Shown piece after piece: positions 54,994 to 63,383 of a stretch of DNA of 64,000 nt (within the stretch, counting starts at the first letter, position 1; every line of letters starts with the position of its first letter). Both the position numbers and the translations under genes were made by a program. The DNA is from Chloroflexota bacterium (GTDB lineage: Bacteria > Chloroflexota > Limnocylindria > Limnocylindrales > CSP1-4). A model generated the notes under the pieces. That model saw only the letters and a list, made by a program, of their open reading frames with translations. It did no database searches and was not told the origin of the DNA. The stretch lies in assembly GCA_030447745.1 (NCBI GenBank), contig JAUJOH010000004.1:98435-162434 (forward strand), given 5' to 3'.

Positions 54994-55746
54994 TCAGTCC
55001 TCGCCGAGGTACGCCTTGCGGACCGATTCGTTCGACGCCACGTCGGCCGCCGAACCCGCCAGCACGACGTGCCCCGTCTGGAGCACGTACGCCCGATGGG
55101 CGACGTTCAGCGCCTGTTGGGCATTCTGCTCCACGAGCAGGATGGTCGTGCCCTGCTCGTTGATCTCCCGGATGATCGAGAAGATCTGCTGGACCAGGAT
55201 CGGCGACAGGCCGAGCGACGGCTCGTCGAGCAGCAGGAGGCGCGGCCGTGACATGAGCGCGCGCGCGATGGCGAGCATCTGCTGCTCGCCGCCGGAGAGC
55301 GTCCCGCCCTGCTGGTTGACCCGCTCCCGGAGCCGCGGAAAGAGCGTCATGACTCGCTCGAGCTCCGGCCCGATCTCCTTCTGGTTCCGGGTGAACGCGC
55401 CCATCTGGAGGTTCTCCTCGACCGACAGGCGTGAGAAGATCCGGCGCCCCTCGGGCGCGTGGCCGATGCCGGTCCGGACGAGGTGGTGGGCCGCCGTGCG
55501 CGAGATGTCCGATCCCTCGAACAGCACCCGGCCTTCGCGCGGGTGCAGGAGCCCGGAGATCGTCTTGAGGGTCGTCGTCTTGCCGGCGCCGTTCGCGCCG
55601 ATCAGCGTCACGACCTCGCCCTGCTCGACCTCGATCGACACGCCCTGGAGCGCGTGGATGTGCCCGTAGTACGTGTGGACGTCGTCGAGCATGAGCATCG
55701 GGCCGCGTGTTGCCGGCGCGGTGGCGACCGGCGCCGTGGCCGTCAT
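54994..55746 (-). CDS. livF: Branched-chain amino-acid type ABC ATPase, LivF
   Basis: ATPase subunit, 250 residues. Walker A GANGAGKTTT, signature TLSGGEQQMLAIARALMS, Walker B LLLLDEPSLGLSP (LivF type) and the H-loop VEQN. ATG 55746 overlaps the livG stop (ATGA). Last gene of the operon. Confidence 0.93.
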   Translation of the reverse strand: MTATAPVATAPATRGPMLMLDDVHTYYGHIHALQGVSIEVEQGEVVTLIGANGAGKTTTLKTISGLLHPREGRVLFEGSDISRTAAHHLVRTGIGHAPEGRRIFSRLSVEENLQMGAFTRNQKEIGPELERVMTLFPRLRERVNQQGGTLSGGEQQMLAIARALMSRPRLLLLDEPSLGLSPILVQQIFSIIREINEQGTTILLVEQNAQQALNVAHRAYVLQTGHVVLAGSAADVASNESVRKAYLGED

Positions 55747-56738
55747 GCTGCCGGCGCCCCGAGATAGGCCTCGACGACGCGCGGGTTGCGCCGCACCTCG
55801 TCCGGGGTGCCCTCGGCGATCTTCTCGCCGTGGTCGAGCACCGTGACGCGATCGCTGATGCCCATGACGACCTTCATGTCGTGCTCGATCAGCAGGATGG
55901 TCAGCCCGAGCTCCGTCCGCAGCTTGTTGATGAGGGCCATCATCTCCTGCGTCTCGCGCGGGTTCATGCCGGCCGTGGGTTCGTCGAGCAGGAGCAAGGC
56001 CGGATCGCTGCCCAGCGCGCGCGCGACCTCGAGCCGACGCTGGTCGCCGTAGGGCAGGTTCTTGGCCAGCTCCCCGTCCCGGTCCCGGAGGCCCACGAGG
56101 TGGAGCAGCTCGCGGGCGCGGATCTCGGCGCGCGCCTCCTCGGCGCGATCCTTGGGCGTCGAGAGCATCGCATCCCACCAGTTCGCCTTGAGCCGGCAGT
56201 GCATCCCGACGAGCACGTTCTCGAGGGCCGTCATGTTGTGGAACAGCCGGATGTTCTGGAACGTCCGGCCGAGGCCGGCCTCGACCATGTCGTTCGGGCG
56301 GGAGCTCCGGAAGATGCCGGCCCGGACGAGGAGCCGCCGGTACCAGAGGGGCCTGGCCACGGCTCCCAGGAGCATCACGATCAGCAGCAGCAGGGCGACG
56401 AAGCCCAGCGCGACGACGGCCGTCACGGGCGCTCGGGCCAGCCCAGCCCCCGCGGCGACCAGCGCCATGACGGCGGCCGGCCCGACCCACAGGAACGGCT
56501 CGAGGAACGCCCGGTGCGTCCGCGCGATCATCTGGCGGCCACGGAACCGGATCGCGCCGGCGGTCGGGTCGTAGATGCCGGCGATGATGTTGAAGAACGT
56601 CGTCTTGCCGGCACCGTTCGGTCCGATGAGGCTCACGATCGAACGCTCCGGGATCGTGAAGTCGATCCCGTTGACCGCCACGAGGCCGCCGAACCGCTTG
56701 GTGACCCGGCGCGCGTCGAGCAGGTTTGCGTCGGTCAT
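55743..56738 (-). CDS. livG: LivG-type ABC ATPase with an inserted hydrophobic segment
   Basis: 331 residues, about 75 more than usual. Walker A GPNGAGKTTF (39-48), Q-loop TFQNIRLFHN (159-168), a LivG signature PYGDQRRLEVARALG, Walker B LLLLDEPTAGMNP and the H-loop IEHD. The extra segment spans about residues 70-152, between the first strand pair after Walker A and the Q-loop, and contains two strongly hydrophobic helices (about 82-101 and 104-127) followed by basic residues. An ordinary LivG has a short soluble loop there. The frame is continuous on both sides. It would add membrane contact to a cytoplasmic ATPase. Confidence 0.9.
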   Translation of the reverse strand: MTDANLLDARRVTKRFGGLVAVNGIDFTIPERSIVSLIGPNGAGKTTFFNIIAGIYDPTAGAIRFRGRQMIARTHRAFLEPFLWVGPAAVMALVAAGAGLARAPVTAVVALGFVALLLLIVMLLGAVARPLWYRRLLVRAGIFRSSRPNDMVEAGLGRTFQNIRLFHNMTALENVLVGMHCRLKANWWDAMLSTPKDRAEEARAEIRARELLHLVGLRDRDGELAKNLPYGDQRRLEVARALGSDPALLLLDEPTAGMNPRETQEMMALINKLRTELGLTILLIEHDMKVVMGISDRVTVLDHGEKIAEGTPDEVRRNPRVVEAYLGAPAA

Positions 56739-58015
56739 GATCGGTCGTCTCCGTAGGGGCGCGCCGTGTCCTCGTCGGAGCCCGGCGGCGGCCCCATGGC
56801 GCCCACCACCACCGGGTCGGTCGGCTCGCCGCCGCCGGCGACGGTCTCGGATGCCGCCGCCGCCTCGAGGGCCTTCGCCTCGGCTTCCGGGTCCAGCTCC
56901 TCCGCGACACGCAGCTCCATCCGCCGCCGCTGGCTCGGGAACAGGCCCTCCGGCCGGAACAGCATCATCAGCACGAGCGCGATCCCGTACAGCAGGAACT
57001 GGTACTGGATGAAGTTGACCCGGGACAGGATGTCGAGGACCGGGATGCCCCGGAACGTGCTGACGAACTGGTTGAGCTGGGTCAGGAACGTGGACTGGAT
57101 GAGGGCGATGACGAACGCCCCAACGGCCACGCCCCAGATGTTGCCCATGCCGCCCAGCACGACCATGGCGAGCACGGTGAACGAGACGGCGAACAGGAAC
57201 TGGTCCGGGCTGACGATCGTGAGCTTGGAGGCGTTGAAGACGCCGGCGAAGCCGGCCGTCGTCGCGCCGATCGCGAAGGCGAGCAGCTTGGTCGTGACCG
57301 TGTTGATGCCGTTGGCGGCCGCCGCCAGCTCGTCCTCGCGGATCGCCATCCAGGCCCGGCCGATCCGTGAGTCCTGCAGTCGGTAGAGCAGGATCATCGT
57401 GATCGTGATGATGAAGACCATCACCACGAAGTACTTGAAGTTGTCCAGTGCGCCGAACGGACCGAGGATCGGCAGGTCCGGGCGGTAGATGCCGCCGATC
57501 CCGTTGGTGCCGCGCGTGTACTCGTCTGTGTTCAGGAAGACGATCGGCACGATCTCCCCGAAGCCGAGGGTCATGATCGCGAGGTAGTCGCCCCGGAGCC
57601 GCAGCGTCGGCGCGCCGAGCAGGAGGCCGAACAGCGCCGCCACGACCGCACCGAGGAACAGCATCAACAGGAACGGCGCGTGGTTGCCGCTGAACGGCGA
57701 GGCGCCGTAGGCGTACGTGTAGGCGCCGAAGGCGAAGAAGGCCGCGTAGCCGAGGTCGAGCAGACCGGCCAGCCCGACGACCACGTTGAGCCCGAGCGCG
57801 AGCAGCACGAACACGCCGGCGCTGGCGAAGCTGTTGAGCCATGCCTGGTGGAAGTTGAAGAGCGAGAACGGCGGGACGTACGGCAGGAAGTAGAGCAGGA
57901 AGCCGACCAGCGACATCCCGACCAGGATCGAGACCGTGCGGTGCCGCACGAGGACGTCCCGGAACTCGTCGCGCCCGAAGCGCCGACCGCGGCGACCGAC
58001 CGCGGCGGCGGTCAC
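56735..58015 (-). CDS. livM: Branched-chain amino-acid type ABC permease, LivM
   Basis: Inner-membrane permease, 426 residues with about 10 helices; GLNVVVGLAGLLDLGYAAFFAFGAY and LGGMGNIWGVAVGAF are LivM signatures. The C-terminal 75 residues are an acidic, Gly/Pro-rich cytoplasmic tail not seen in most LivM proteins. GTG start 58015, overlapping livH by 4 bp. Confidence 0.93.
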   Translation of the reverse strand: MTAAAVGRRGRRFGRDEFRDVLVRHRTVSILVGMSLVGFLLYFLPYVPPFSLFNFHQAWLNSFASAGVFVLLALGLNVVVGLAGLLDLGYAAFFAFGAYTYAYGASPFSGNHAPFLLMLFLGAVVAALFGLLLGAPTLRLRGDYLAIMTLGFGEIVPIVFLNTDEYTRGTNGIGGIYRPDLPILGPFGALDNFKYFVVMVFIITITMILLYRLQDSRIGRAWMAIREDELAAAANGINTVTTKLLAFAIGATTAGFAGVFNASKLTIVSPDQFLFAVSFTVLAMVVLGGMGNIWGVAVGAFVIALIQSTFLTQLNQFVSTFRGIPVLDILSRVNFIQYQFLLYGIALVLMMLFRPEGLFPSQRRRMELRVAEELDPEAEAKALEAAAASETVAGGGEPTDPVVVGAMGPPPGSDEDTARPYGDDRS

Positions 58016-59070
58016 GCCCGCTCTCCAACCTGCTGACCGAGGATCCCGGCCGGGCGGAAGACGAGGACGAGCGCGAGCACGACGAACACCACGAACTGGC
58101 TCCAGCGGGTCTGGCCGAGGGTGGTCGCGAACACCTCGACGAAGCCGATGATGAAGCCACCGAGGACTGCGCCGGTGATGTTGCCGATGCCGCCCAGGAC
58201 GGCCGACGTGAACGCCTTGAGCCCGGCGTTGAAGCCGAGGTCGCTCCGGACGTACCCGTAGGTCAGCCCCCAGACCACGCCGGCCGCCCCGGCCAGCGCT
58301 CCGCCCAGGAGGAACGTCAGCGCGATGGTCTGGTTGAGGTCGACGCCCATCAGGGCGGCCGCCTCACGATCCTGGGCCGTCGAGCGCATCGCGCGGCCGA
58401 GGCGGGTCCGCCCGACGAACGTCTGGAGCAGCACCATCAGGACCATCGCCAGCGCGAAGACGAACAGGCTGAGGTACGGGATCGTGATCTCGCCGATCGA
58501 CAGCCGCCAGTCCCGGATCGGGAAGATCTGCGGGCTGGACTCGTCGCCCGAACCTGCGATGACGAGCGCGATGTTCTGGAGGATGAACGACACGCCGATG
58601 GCCGTGATCAGCGGCGCCAGGCGCGGCGCATTCCGGAGCGGCCGGTAGAAGAACCGTTCGATCCCCACGTTGAGGAGGCCGATCAGCGGCATCGTCACGA
58701 GCAGCGCTGCGCCGATCAGGAGCAGGAGCACCGGCAGGTTGGTGATCGGCGCCGTGAGGCCCGTGTTCCCGAGGACCTGGACGAGGAAGAAGAGGGACAC
58801 GAAGGCCCCGACCATGAAGACGTCCCCGTGGGCGAAGTTGATGAGCTCGATGATCCCGTAGACCATCGTGTAGCCCAGCGCGACCAGGGCGTAGATCGCG
58901 CCCGTTGACAGCGCGTTTGCCACCTGCTGGAGCGCCGTGCCCTCGCCGATGCCGAAGACGAAGCGGAGCAGCAGGTAGTAGGCGGCGACGCCGCCGAGGC
59001 TGACGACCGGCAGGAACCAGGCCGGTCGGCGGCGCGAGGCGGGGCTGGCCGGGGTGGCGATCGCGGTCAC
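58012..59070 (-). CDS. livH: Branched-chain amino-acid type ABC permease, LivH
   Basis: Inner-membrane permease, 352 residues, about 9 helices. Family strings: ALGYTMVYGIIELINFAHGDVFMVGAF, MRSTAQDREAAALMGVDLN and SAVLGGIGNITGAVLGG. The substrate cannot be set from the permease alone; amino acids, urea or amides are possible. Follows the binding-protein gene after a strong hairpin. Confidence 0.93.
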   Translation of the reverse strand: MTAIATPASPASRRRPAWFLPVVSLGGVAAYYLLLRFVFGIGEGTALQQVANALSTGAIYALVALGYTMVYGIIELINFAHGDVFMVGAFVSLFFLVQVLGNTGLTAPITNLPVLLLLIGAALLVTMPLIGLLNVGIERFFYRPLRNAPRLAPLITAIGVSFILQNIALVIAGSGDESSPQIFPIRDWRLSIGEITIPYLSLFVFALAMVLMVLLQTFVGRTRLGRAMRSTAQDREAAALMGVDLNQTIALTFLLGGALAGAAGVVWGLTYGYVRSDLGFNAGLKAFTSAVLGGIGNITGAVLGGFIIGFVEVFATTLGQTRWSQFVVFVVLALVLVFRPAGILGQQVGERA

Positions 59071-59097
59071 CGGTGACCCTCAGTGGGGGGAGATATG

Positions 59098-59132
59098 GCA
59101 GGGCCGGGACCCCGGTGGGACCCCGGCCCTGC
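59098..59132 (-). terminator. Stem-loop between binding protein and livH
   Basis: GCAGGGCCGGG (59098-59108) and CCCGGCCCTGC (59122-59132) form a perfect 11-bp stem with a 13-base loop, 18 bases after the binding-protein stop. Such partial terminators raise binding-protein level over the membrane parts. No U-tract. Confidence 0.7.
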
Positions 59133-59150
59133 GTGAACCGGTCGGAGTGG

Positions 59151-60467
59151 CTACTCCGCGCCGAAGTCGACCTGCTCCTTGAACGCCCAGTCCTTGGCCT
59201 CCGGGTCGTAGGCGTAGATCGAGATGATCCGCTGGCTCGTGTCCCCTTCAGGCGTGAAGGTGATCTCGCCGAGGATCGTGTCGTACGAGACGGACGAGTC
59301 CGTGCCGGCCGCACGCACGGCCTCTCGGAGTGCCGCCATGTCCGACCCGCCGCCGCCCTCGCCGGCCCGCCGCAGTGCGTCGAGGACGACCTGCGCACAG
59401 GCGTAGCCGGTGGCCGCGTACCCCGTCGCCTGCTCGCCGTACTCGGCCTCGTAGGCCGCGTCGAACTCGTCCTTCGCGGGGAAGTCGCCGATGCCCGCCA
59501 GCGTGCTGTACGAGTTCTTGGCGTCGTCGCCCGCAAGGTTCAGGAACGAGTCCGGCGTCTCGGCGCTGCCGTCGTTGATGCCGTCCGGGCCGACATACGG
59601 GATGTCGCCGAGACCGGCCGCCACGGCGGCCTTCAGGATGCGCGCCCCGCCGGTCGCCGTGACGCCGCCGAAGTAGATCGACTCCGGCTTCAGCGCCGCG
59701 GCGGCGGTCAGGATCGACTGGTAGTCCGTGGTGGTCTTGGGCACGCCTTCGTGGCCCACGACGGTGCCACCGCGCTCCTTGAACTCAGCCTCGAACGCAT
59801 CGGCGACACCCTTCCCGAAGGTCTCGGTGTCGTCGATGATGAAGACCGACTTCTTGCCCAGGTTGTCGATGATGTACTGGGCCGCGGCGGGACCCTGCAC
59901 GTCGTCCGTGGTGACGACGCGGATGTAGTTGTTCTTGTCCGGGTTCGGGCGCAACTCCTTGGCCGGATCGCCCTTGGTCAGGTCGGGGTTGGTGTTGGCC
60001 GGGCTGCACTGGAGCAGGCCGGCCTCGTTGCTGATCGGGATCTGTGCCGACGCGACGCTCGAGTTAAGCGGGCCGATGACCGCTACGATGCTCGGATCCT
60101 GGACGATCGTCTGCATGTTCGTGGCGCCCTGCTGCGGGTCGTGGGCGCCGTTGACGGCGTCGTCGTAGACGGCGGACTCGGGAACCTCGACGGCGTAGCC
60201 GCCCGCGGCTCCGCCCGCCTCCTTCACGGCGAGGCGAATGCCGTTGATGATCGGCTGCGACGCCGCGAGCTCGCTGCCCTCGAGCGGCAGCTCGACGGCG
60301 ATCTTGACCGTGCCCTTCGACGTGTCGCCGGCGGCCCCACTGCCGGCCGCGCTGCCGCCGGCACTGGCCGACGCGGAGCCGCCGGGGCTGGCGGCTGGCG
60401 TCTGGGTGCAGGCGCCGACGACGAGCGCGCCGCCCACCGCGAGGGCGCCGAGCTTCCGGAATCTCAT
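59151..60467 (-). CDS. ABC transporter substrate-binding lipoprotein, Leu/Ile/Val family
   Basis: 438 residues. Lipoprotein signal with box VVGAC (Cys 20), a Gly/Ser/Ala-rich linker to about residue 50, then a type I periplasmic-binding fold (VKIAVELPLEGSELAASQPIINGIRLAVKEAG, VAVIGPLNSSVASAQIPISNEAGL, FIIDDTETFGKGVADAFEAEF, VYFGG-like turn). ATG 60467 has GGAGGAG upstream. Ligand unknown. Heads the operon, with a long leader. Confidence 0.92.
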   Translation of the reverse strand: MRFRKLGALAVGGALVVGACTQTPAASPGGSASASAGGSAAGSGAAGDTSKGTVKIAVELPLEGSELAASQPIINGIRLAVKEAGGAAGGYAVEVPESAVYDDAVNGAHDPQQGATNMQTIVQDPSIVAVIGPLNSSVASAQIPISNEAGLLQCSPANTNPDLTKGDPAKELRPNPDKNNYIRVVTTDDVQGPAAAQYIIDNLGKKSVFIIDDTETFGKGVADAFEAEFKERGGTVVGHEGVPKTTTDYQSILTAAAALKPESIYFGGVTATGGARILKAAVAAGLGDIPYVGPDGINDGSAETPDSFLNLAGDDAKNSYSTLAGIGDFPAKDEFDAAYEAEYGEQATGYAATGYACAQVVLDALRRAGEGGGGSDMAALREAVRAAGTDSSVSYDTILGEITFTPEGDTSQRIISIYAYDPEAKDWAFKEQVDFGAE

Positions 60468-60486
60468 GCAATCTCCTCCTCGTCTC

Positions 60487-60509
60487 GATCGCCGGGCCGC
60501 CCGGCGATC
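60487..60509 (-). promoter_or_regulatory. Very stable hairpin in the leader of the ABC operon
   Basis: GATCGCCGGG (60487-60496), loop of three, CCCGGCGATC (60500-60509): a perfect 10-bp stem about 20 bases upstream of the binding-protein start. In a 240-base leader it could control translation or termination. No riboswitch class recognised. Confidence 0.5.
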
Positions 60510-60712
60510 TCGGTCGGTCCGCCGGCGACCGTTCGGCCGCGGTCCGGGCGACCGGTCCGATGCCCGGGTGCCTCGACCGGCCGGGCGGCGGTCGCCTCCT
60601 CAGGCGCGGACCGCAGATGCTGGCGGCAGAACGAGGTGACGGTGCGGTTCGGAGCGGCTGCGCGGGTACCGGGGCTCGAGCGGCGCGCAGGTGGCCGCCG
60701 AAGCGATGCCGT

Positions 60713-60740
60713 ATCATACGCACCGGCGCACCGATTGCAA
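60713..60740 (-). promoter_or_regulatory. Promoter of the ABC transporter operon
   Basis: On the minus strand TTGCAA (60740 to 60735), 16 bases, TATGAT (60718 to 60713). Transcription would start near 60706, giving a leader of about 240 bases. Confidence 0.55.
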
Positions 60741-61123
60741 ACGTCGATGCCCCGTGCCCCGGGTGTGGCTGTCGAGCGAGTGATCGCTCGCCACCCCGCG
60801 CGGTCGCCGGGCTCGATGCCCCCCCGTCGAGGCCCGGCCGGGGGCGCCGGTGGCAGCGGGGTTCGCCACCCCGGTGAGGTATCGACCCGTCGCCTTGGAA
60901 TACCTGGTCCGGACAGCCCGCATCACGGTCACCAACCGGCTCGTGACGCGGAGCGATGTCGCCCCGCGCCGGCGCTCGAGACAAGACACAAAGACGGACT
61001 TCGGACCGTCAACGGCACGGGACGTGGCCGCGGTCGGGGCCACCGCGGACCGTGCCTCCAGGGCGCTCGCCAGGCAGCCAGTCTGCGCCGGCGCGGCGCC
61101 AGAGCACTGATCAAGGAGCAACC
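60741..61123. other. Intergenic region between the ABC operon and the NYN gene
   Basis: About 380 bp between divergent genes. Open frames exist but lack motifs and ribosome-binding sites. An AAGGAG six bases before the GTG at 61124 belongs to the NYN gene. No tRNA or repeat was recognised. Confidence 0.45.
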
Positions 61124-62266
61124 GTGGGCAAGAACGTCGCCGTCTTCGTCGACGTGGCGAACATCTTCTACGCAGCCAAGGCGGCCGGCGTGGACATCGA
61201 CTACGTCACCCTGCTGAAGTCGGCCAGCGCCGGTCGGGATCTCGTCCGCGCGTACGCGTACACGGGCCTCGACCCGGACAACGAGAACCAGCGCAATTTC
61301 CACTCCTTCCTCGCTCGCAACGGCTATCGGGTCGTCAGCAAGGACATCCGGAAGTACGGCGACGGCAAGGTCAAGGCCAATCTCGACATCGAGCTCGTCG
61401 TCGACATGATGAAGACGGCCCGGAACCTCGACATCGCGATCGTCGTGTCGGGCGACGGCGACTTCGCGCCGGCCATCAGGGCGGTCCAGGAGCAGGGCGT
61501 CCGCGTCGAGGTCATCAGCTTCCGCGGCAACACGTCGTCGGACCTGATCGAGGTCGCGGACCAGTTCGCGGACATCACGGCCCTTGCCAGGGTCGAGAAG
61601 GGCTCGTCGCGGTCGGGCCGCCGCGTGGCGCTGGACGACGATGACCTGTCGATGACGGAGGTCCCGGACAAGCAGACCGAAGGCACCGGGGCCGGTCGCG
61701 GGCGCGGTCGCGGCGGTCGTGGGCGGCCGCGTCTGGACGAGCCGGCCGCGCGCCTCGAGCGCCGGCGCGAGCCGGTGGTGGTCACCGCCGGCGGCACGCC
61801 GCTCGTCGTCTTGCCCGGCGAGAAGCTGTCGCGGGTCGCCCCCGGAACGGCACCCGCCACCGACGAAGGCGTCGCGACGGGCGAGGATCCCGAGACCGGC
61901 TTGGTCGCCGGCTTCGGCGACGTCCCGGGCGAGCCGGTCGGCGATCGCGCGGACGACACGGAGCTCGACGCGGACGGTCGCCGGCCGCGCCGCCGCCGAG
62001 GCGGTCGTGGCCGGGGTCGCGGCCGGGCCCGCGGCGAGGGGCTGGAGCCGCTCGGCGCACCGGACGCGCCGCGACCGGAGCCGGTCGCGGTCGGCGACAC
62101 GCTGGAGGCGGAGGACGCGCGCGTCCTCGACGCGCCCCGGGCGCCGCGCACCACGCCGTTCGGCTCCGTGTGGGACTCGCAGCTCGGAACCTCCACGCCG
62201 ACGCCGTCTCGTCTCGAGGCACTCGGCGACGACGACGACGTCGAGGAGCCGGAAATCCCGGTGTAG
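61124..62266 (+). CDS. NYN-domain (LabA/PIN-like) protein, first part
   Basis: 380 residues from GTG 61124, with AAGGAG upstream. Residues 1-165 form a NYN ribonuclease-like domain: VFVDVANIF (D10), the acidic helix NLDIELVVDMM (D88, D94) and VVSGDGDFAPAI (D111, D113), the PIN-type acidic set. After it comes a long disordered region, Arg/Gly and Pro/Ala rich, with RGG-like stretches. It ends at TAG 62264-62266, but protein-like sequence continues in the same frame to 63346. RNA binding or cleavage is likely from the domain; the target is unknown. Confidence 0.85.
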   Translation: MGKNVAVFVDVANIFYAAKAAGVDIDYVTLLKSASAGRDLVRAYAYTGLDPDNENQRNFHSFLARNGYRVVSKDIRKYGDGKVKANLDIELVVDMMKTARNLDIAIVVSGDGDFAPAIRAVQEQGVRVEVISFRGNTSSDLIEVADQFADITALARVEKGSSRSGRRVALDDDDLSMTEVPDKQTEGTGAGRGRGRGGRGRPRLDEPAARLERRREPVVVTAGGTPLVVLPGEKLSRVAPGTAPATDEGVATGEDPETGLVAGFGDVPGEPVGDRADDTELDADGRRPRRRRGGRGRGRGRARGEGLEPLGAPDAPRPEPVAVGDTLEAEDARVLDAPRAPRTTPFGSVWDSQLGTSTPTPSRLEALGDDDDVEEPEIPV

Positions 62267-63346
62267 CGGCTCGCCGAGCGCCGGCCGCGCGGCGGCGTCG
62301 CCGGCGGCGCTGGCGGGCCGGGCGGGCGCCGCGGCCAGGGCGGCCGCGGCGGCGGTGGCCGCGGCGGCAACCGGAGCGCCTACGCGGCCGCGATGGACCG
62401 TGAGCGCTACGGCCGGGGCGGCGGCGGTGGGATCAATCGCTATCCGGACGTCAGCGCCCGCGAGCGTCCGCCCCAGCGCGAGCGGGACGAGCGCGTCCCA
62501 CGGCCGACGGGCGGCGGCGGAGGCGGCGTCGCCGGCCCGGGTCGTCCGGCCGGCGACGAGCCGTGGAGCGAGGTTCCGCCGGAGCTCGAGGCGATGCTGC
62601 GCGCTCAGCTCGGCAGTCGAGGGGCGGCACGCCCGGAGGGGACGAGGTCCCAGGCGCGTCCGCCGCGAGGCGAGCGGCCGGAGGACGCCGGGACGCCGCG
62701 ACGCGCGGCCGACACCGATGCGGCGGGGCCCGATGCCGGAGCGCCGGCAGCCGCTGCCGACGCTGCGCCGCAGCCCGACTCGGTCGCGGCTGCGGTCACG
62801 CAACGGCCGGCCCGCCGCGGTCGCCGCACCGCGGCGGAGGTAGGCCTCGAGCTCGCGGCCGACGCGACCGCCGCAAGCCCTGTGGCGGTTCCGGATGCCG
62901 GGGCCGACGCGGTCCCGGCACGTCGCACCACACGGCGCCGAACCACATCGCCAGCACCGGCGGAGCCGGCAGCGGCCGAGGCGGGCGCCGCGCCTGCCTC
63001 GGCTTCGGCTGCGAGCGGCGGACCCGCCACCGGGGACGCGCCGGCGCCGAGGCGGCGCACGCGTCGTCGTGCCGCCGAGCCGGCCGAGGGCGCGGCGCCC
63101 GACGCGACACCCGACGCGCCGGCCCCGGCCGACACGGGCGCGGGCGCGGCCCCGGCCGGGACGGACGGGGGCGCGGCGCCGAAGCGGCGGACGACGCGCC
63201 GCAAGGCGGCCGATGCGGCCGGTGCCGACGCAGCCGCGGGCGCCTCCGGCGAAGGCTCCGGTCCCGCGGGCGAGGAGTCGCCGGCGTCGACGCCGCGGCG
63301 CCGGACGACCCGGCGGAAGGCAGCCGAGGGCGCGCCAGAGGCCTGA
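62267..63346 (+). other. In-frame continuation of the NYN protein beyond an amber codon
   Basis: The frame stays open from the TAG to a TGA at 63344-63346. It starts RLAERRPRGG, runs through Gly/Arg-rich RNA-binding-like sequence (GGRGGGGRGGNR), then AAAMDRERYGRGGGGGINRYPDVSA, WSEVPPELEAMLRAQL, and ends with four histone-like basic repeats (RRTTRRRTTS, PRRRTRRRAAE, PKRRTTRRKAAD, PRRRTTRRKAAE). From memory, relatives in Chloroflexota carry such a tail in one protein with the NYN domain and a Tyr near the TAG position. A separate product could start at ATG 62393, but no ribosome-binding site is evident. Confidence 0.6.
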
Positions 63347-63383
63347 TCGGGCCGTGGGATCGCGAGGAGCGGCAAGAGACGAC

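Noticed and set aside
61124-63346. tRNA or other RNA genes in the longer intergenic stretches
   Set aside because: I looked for tRNA-like TTCGANTC arms with acceptor stems in the gaps over 300 bp and found none; a covariance-model scan would be decisive.
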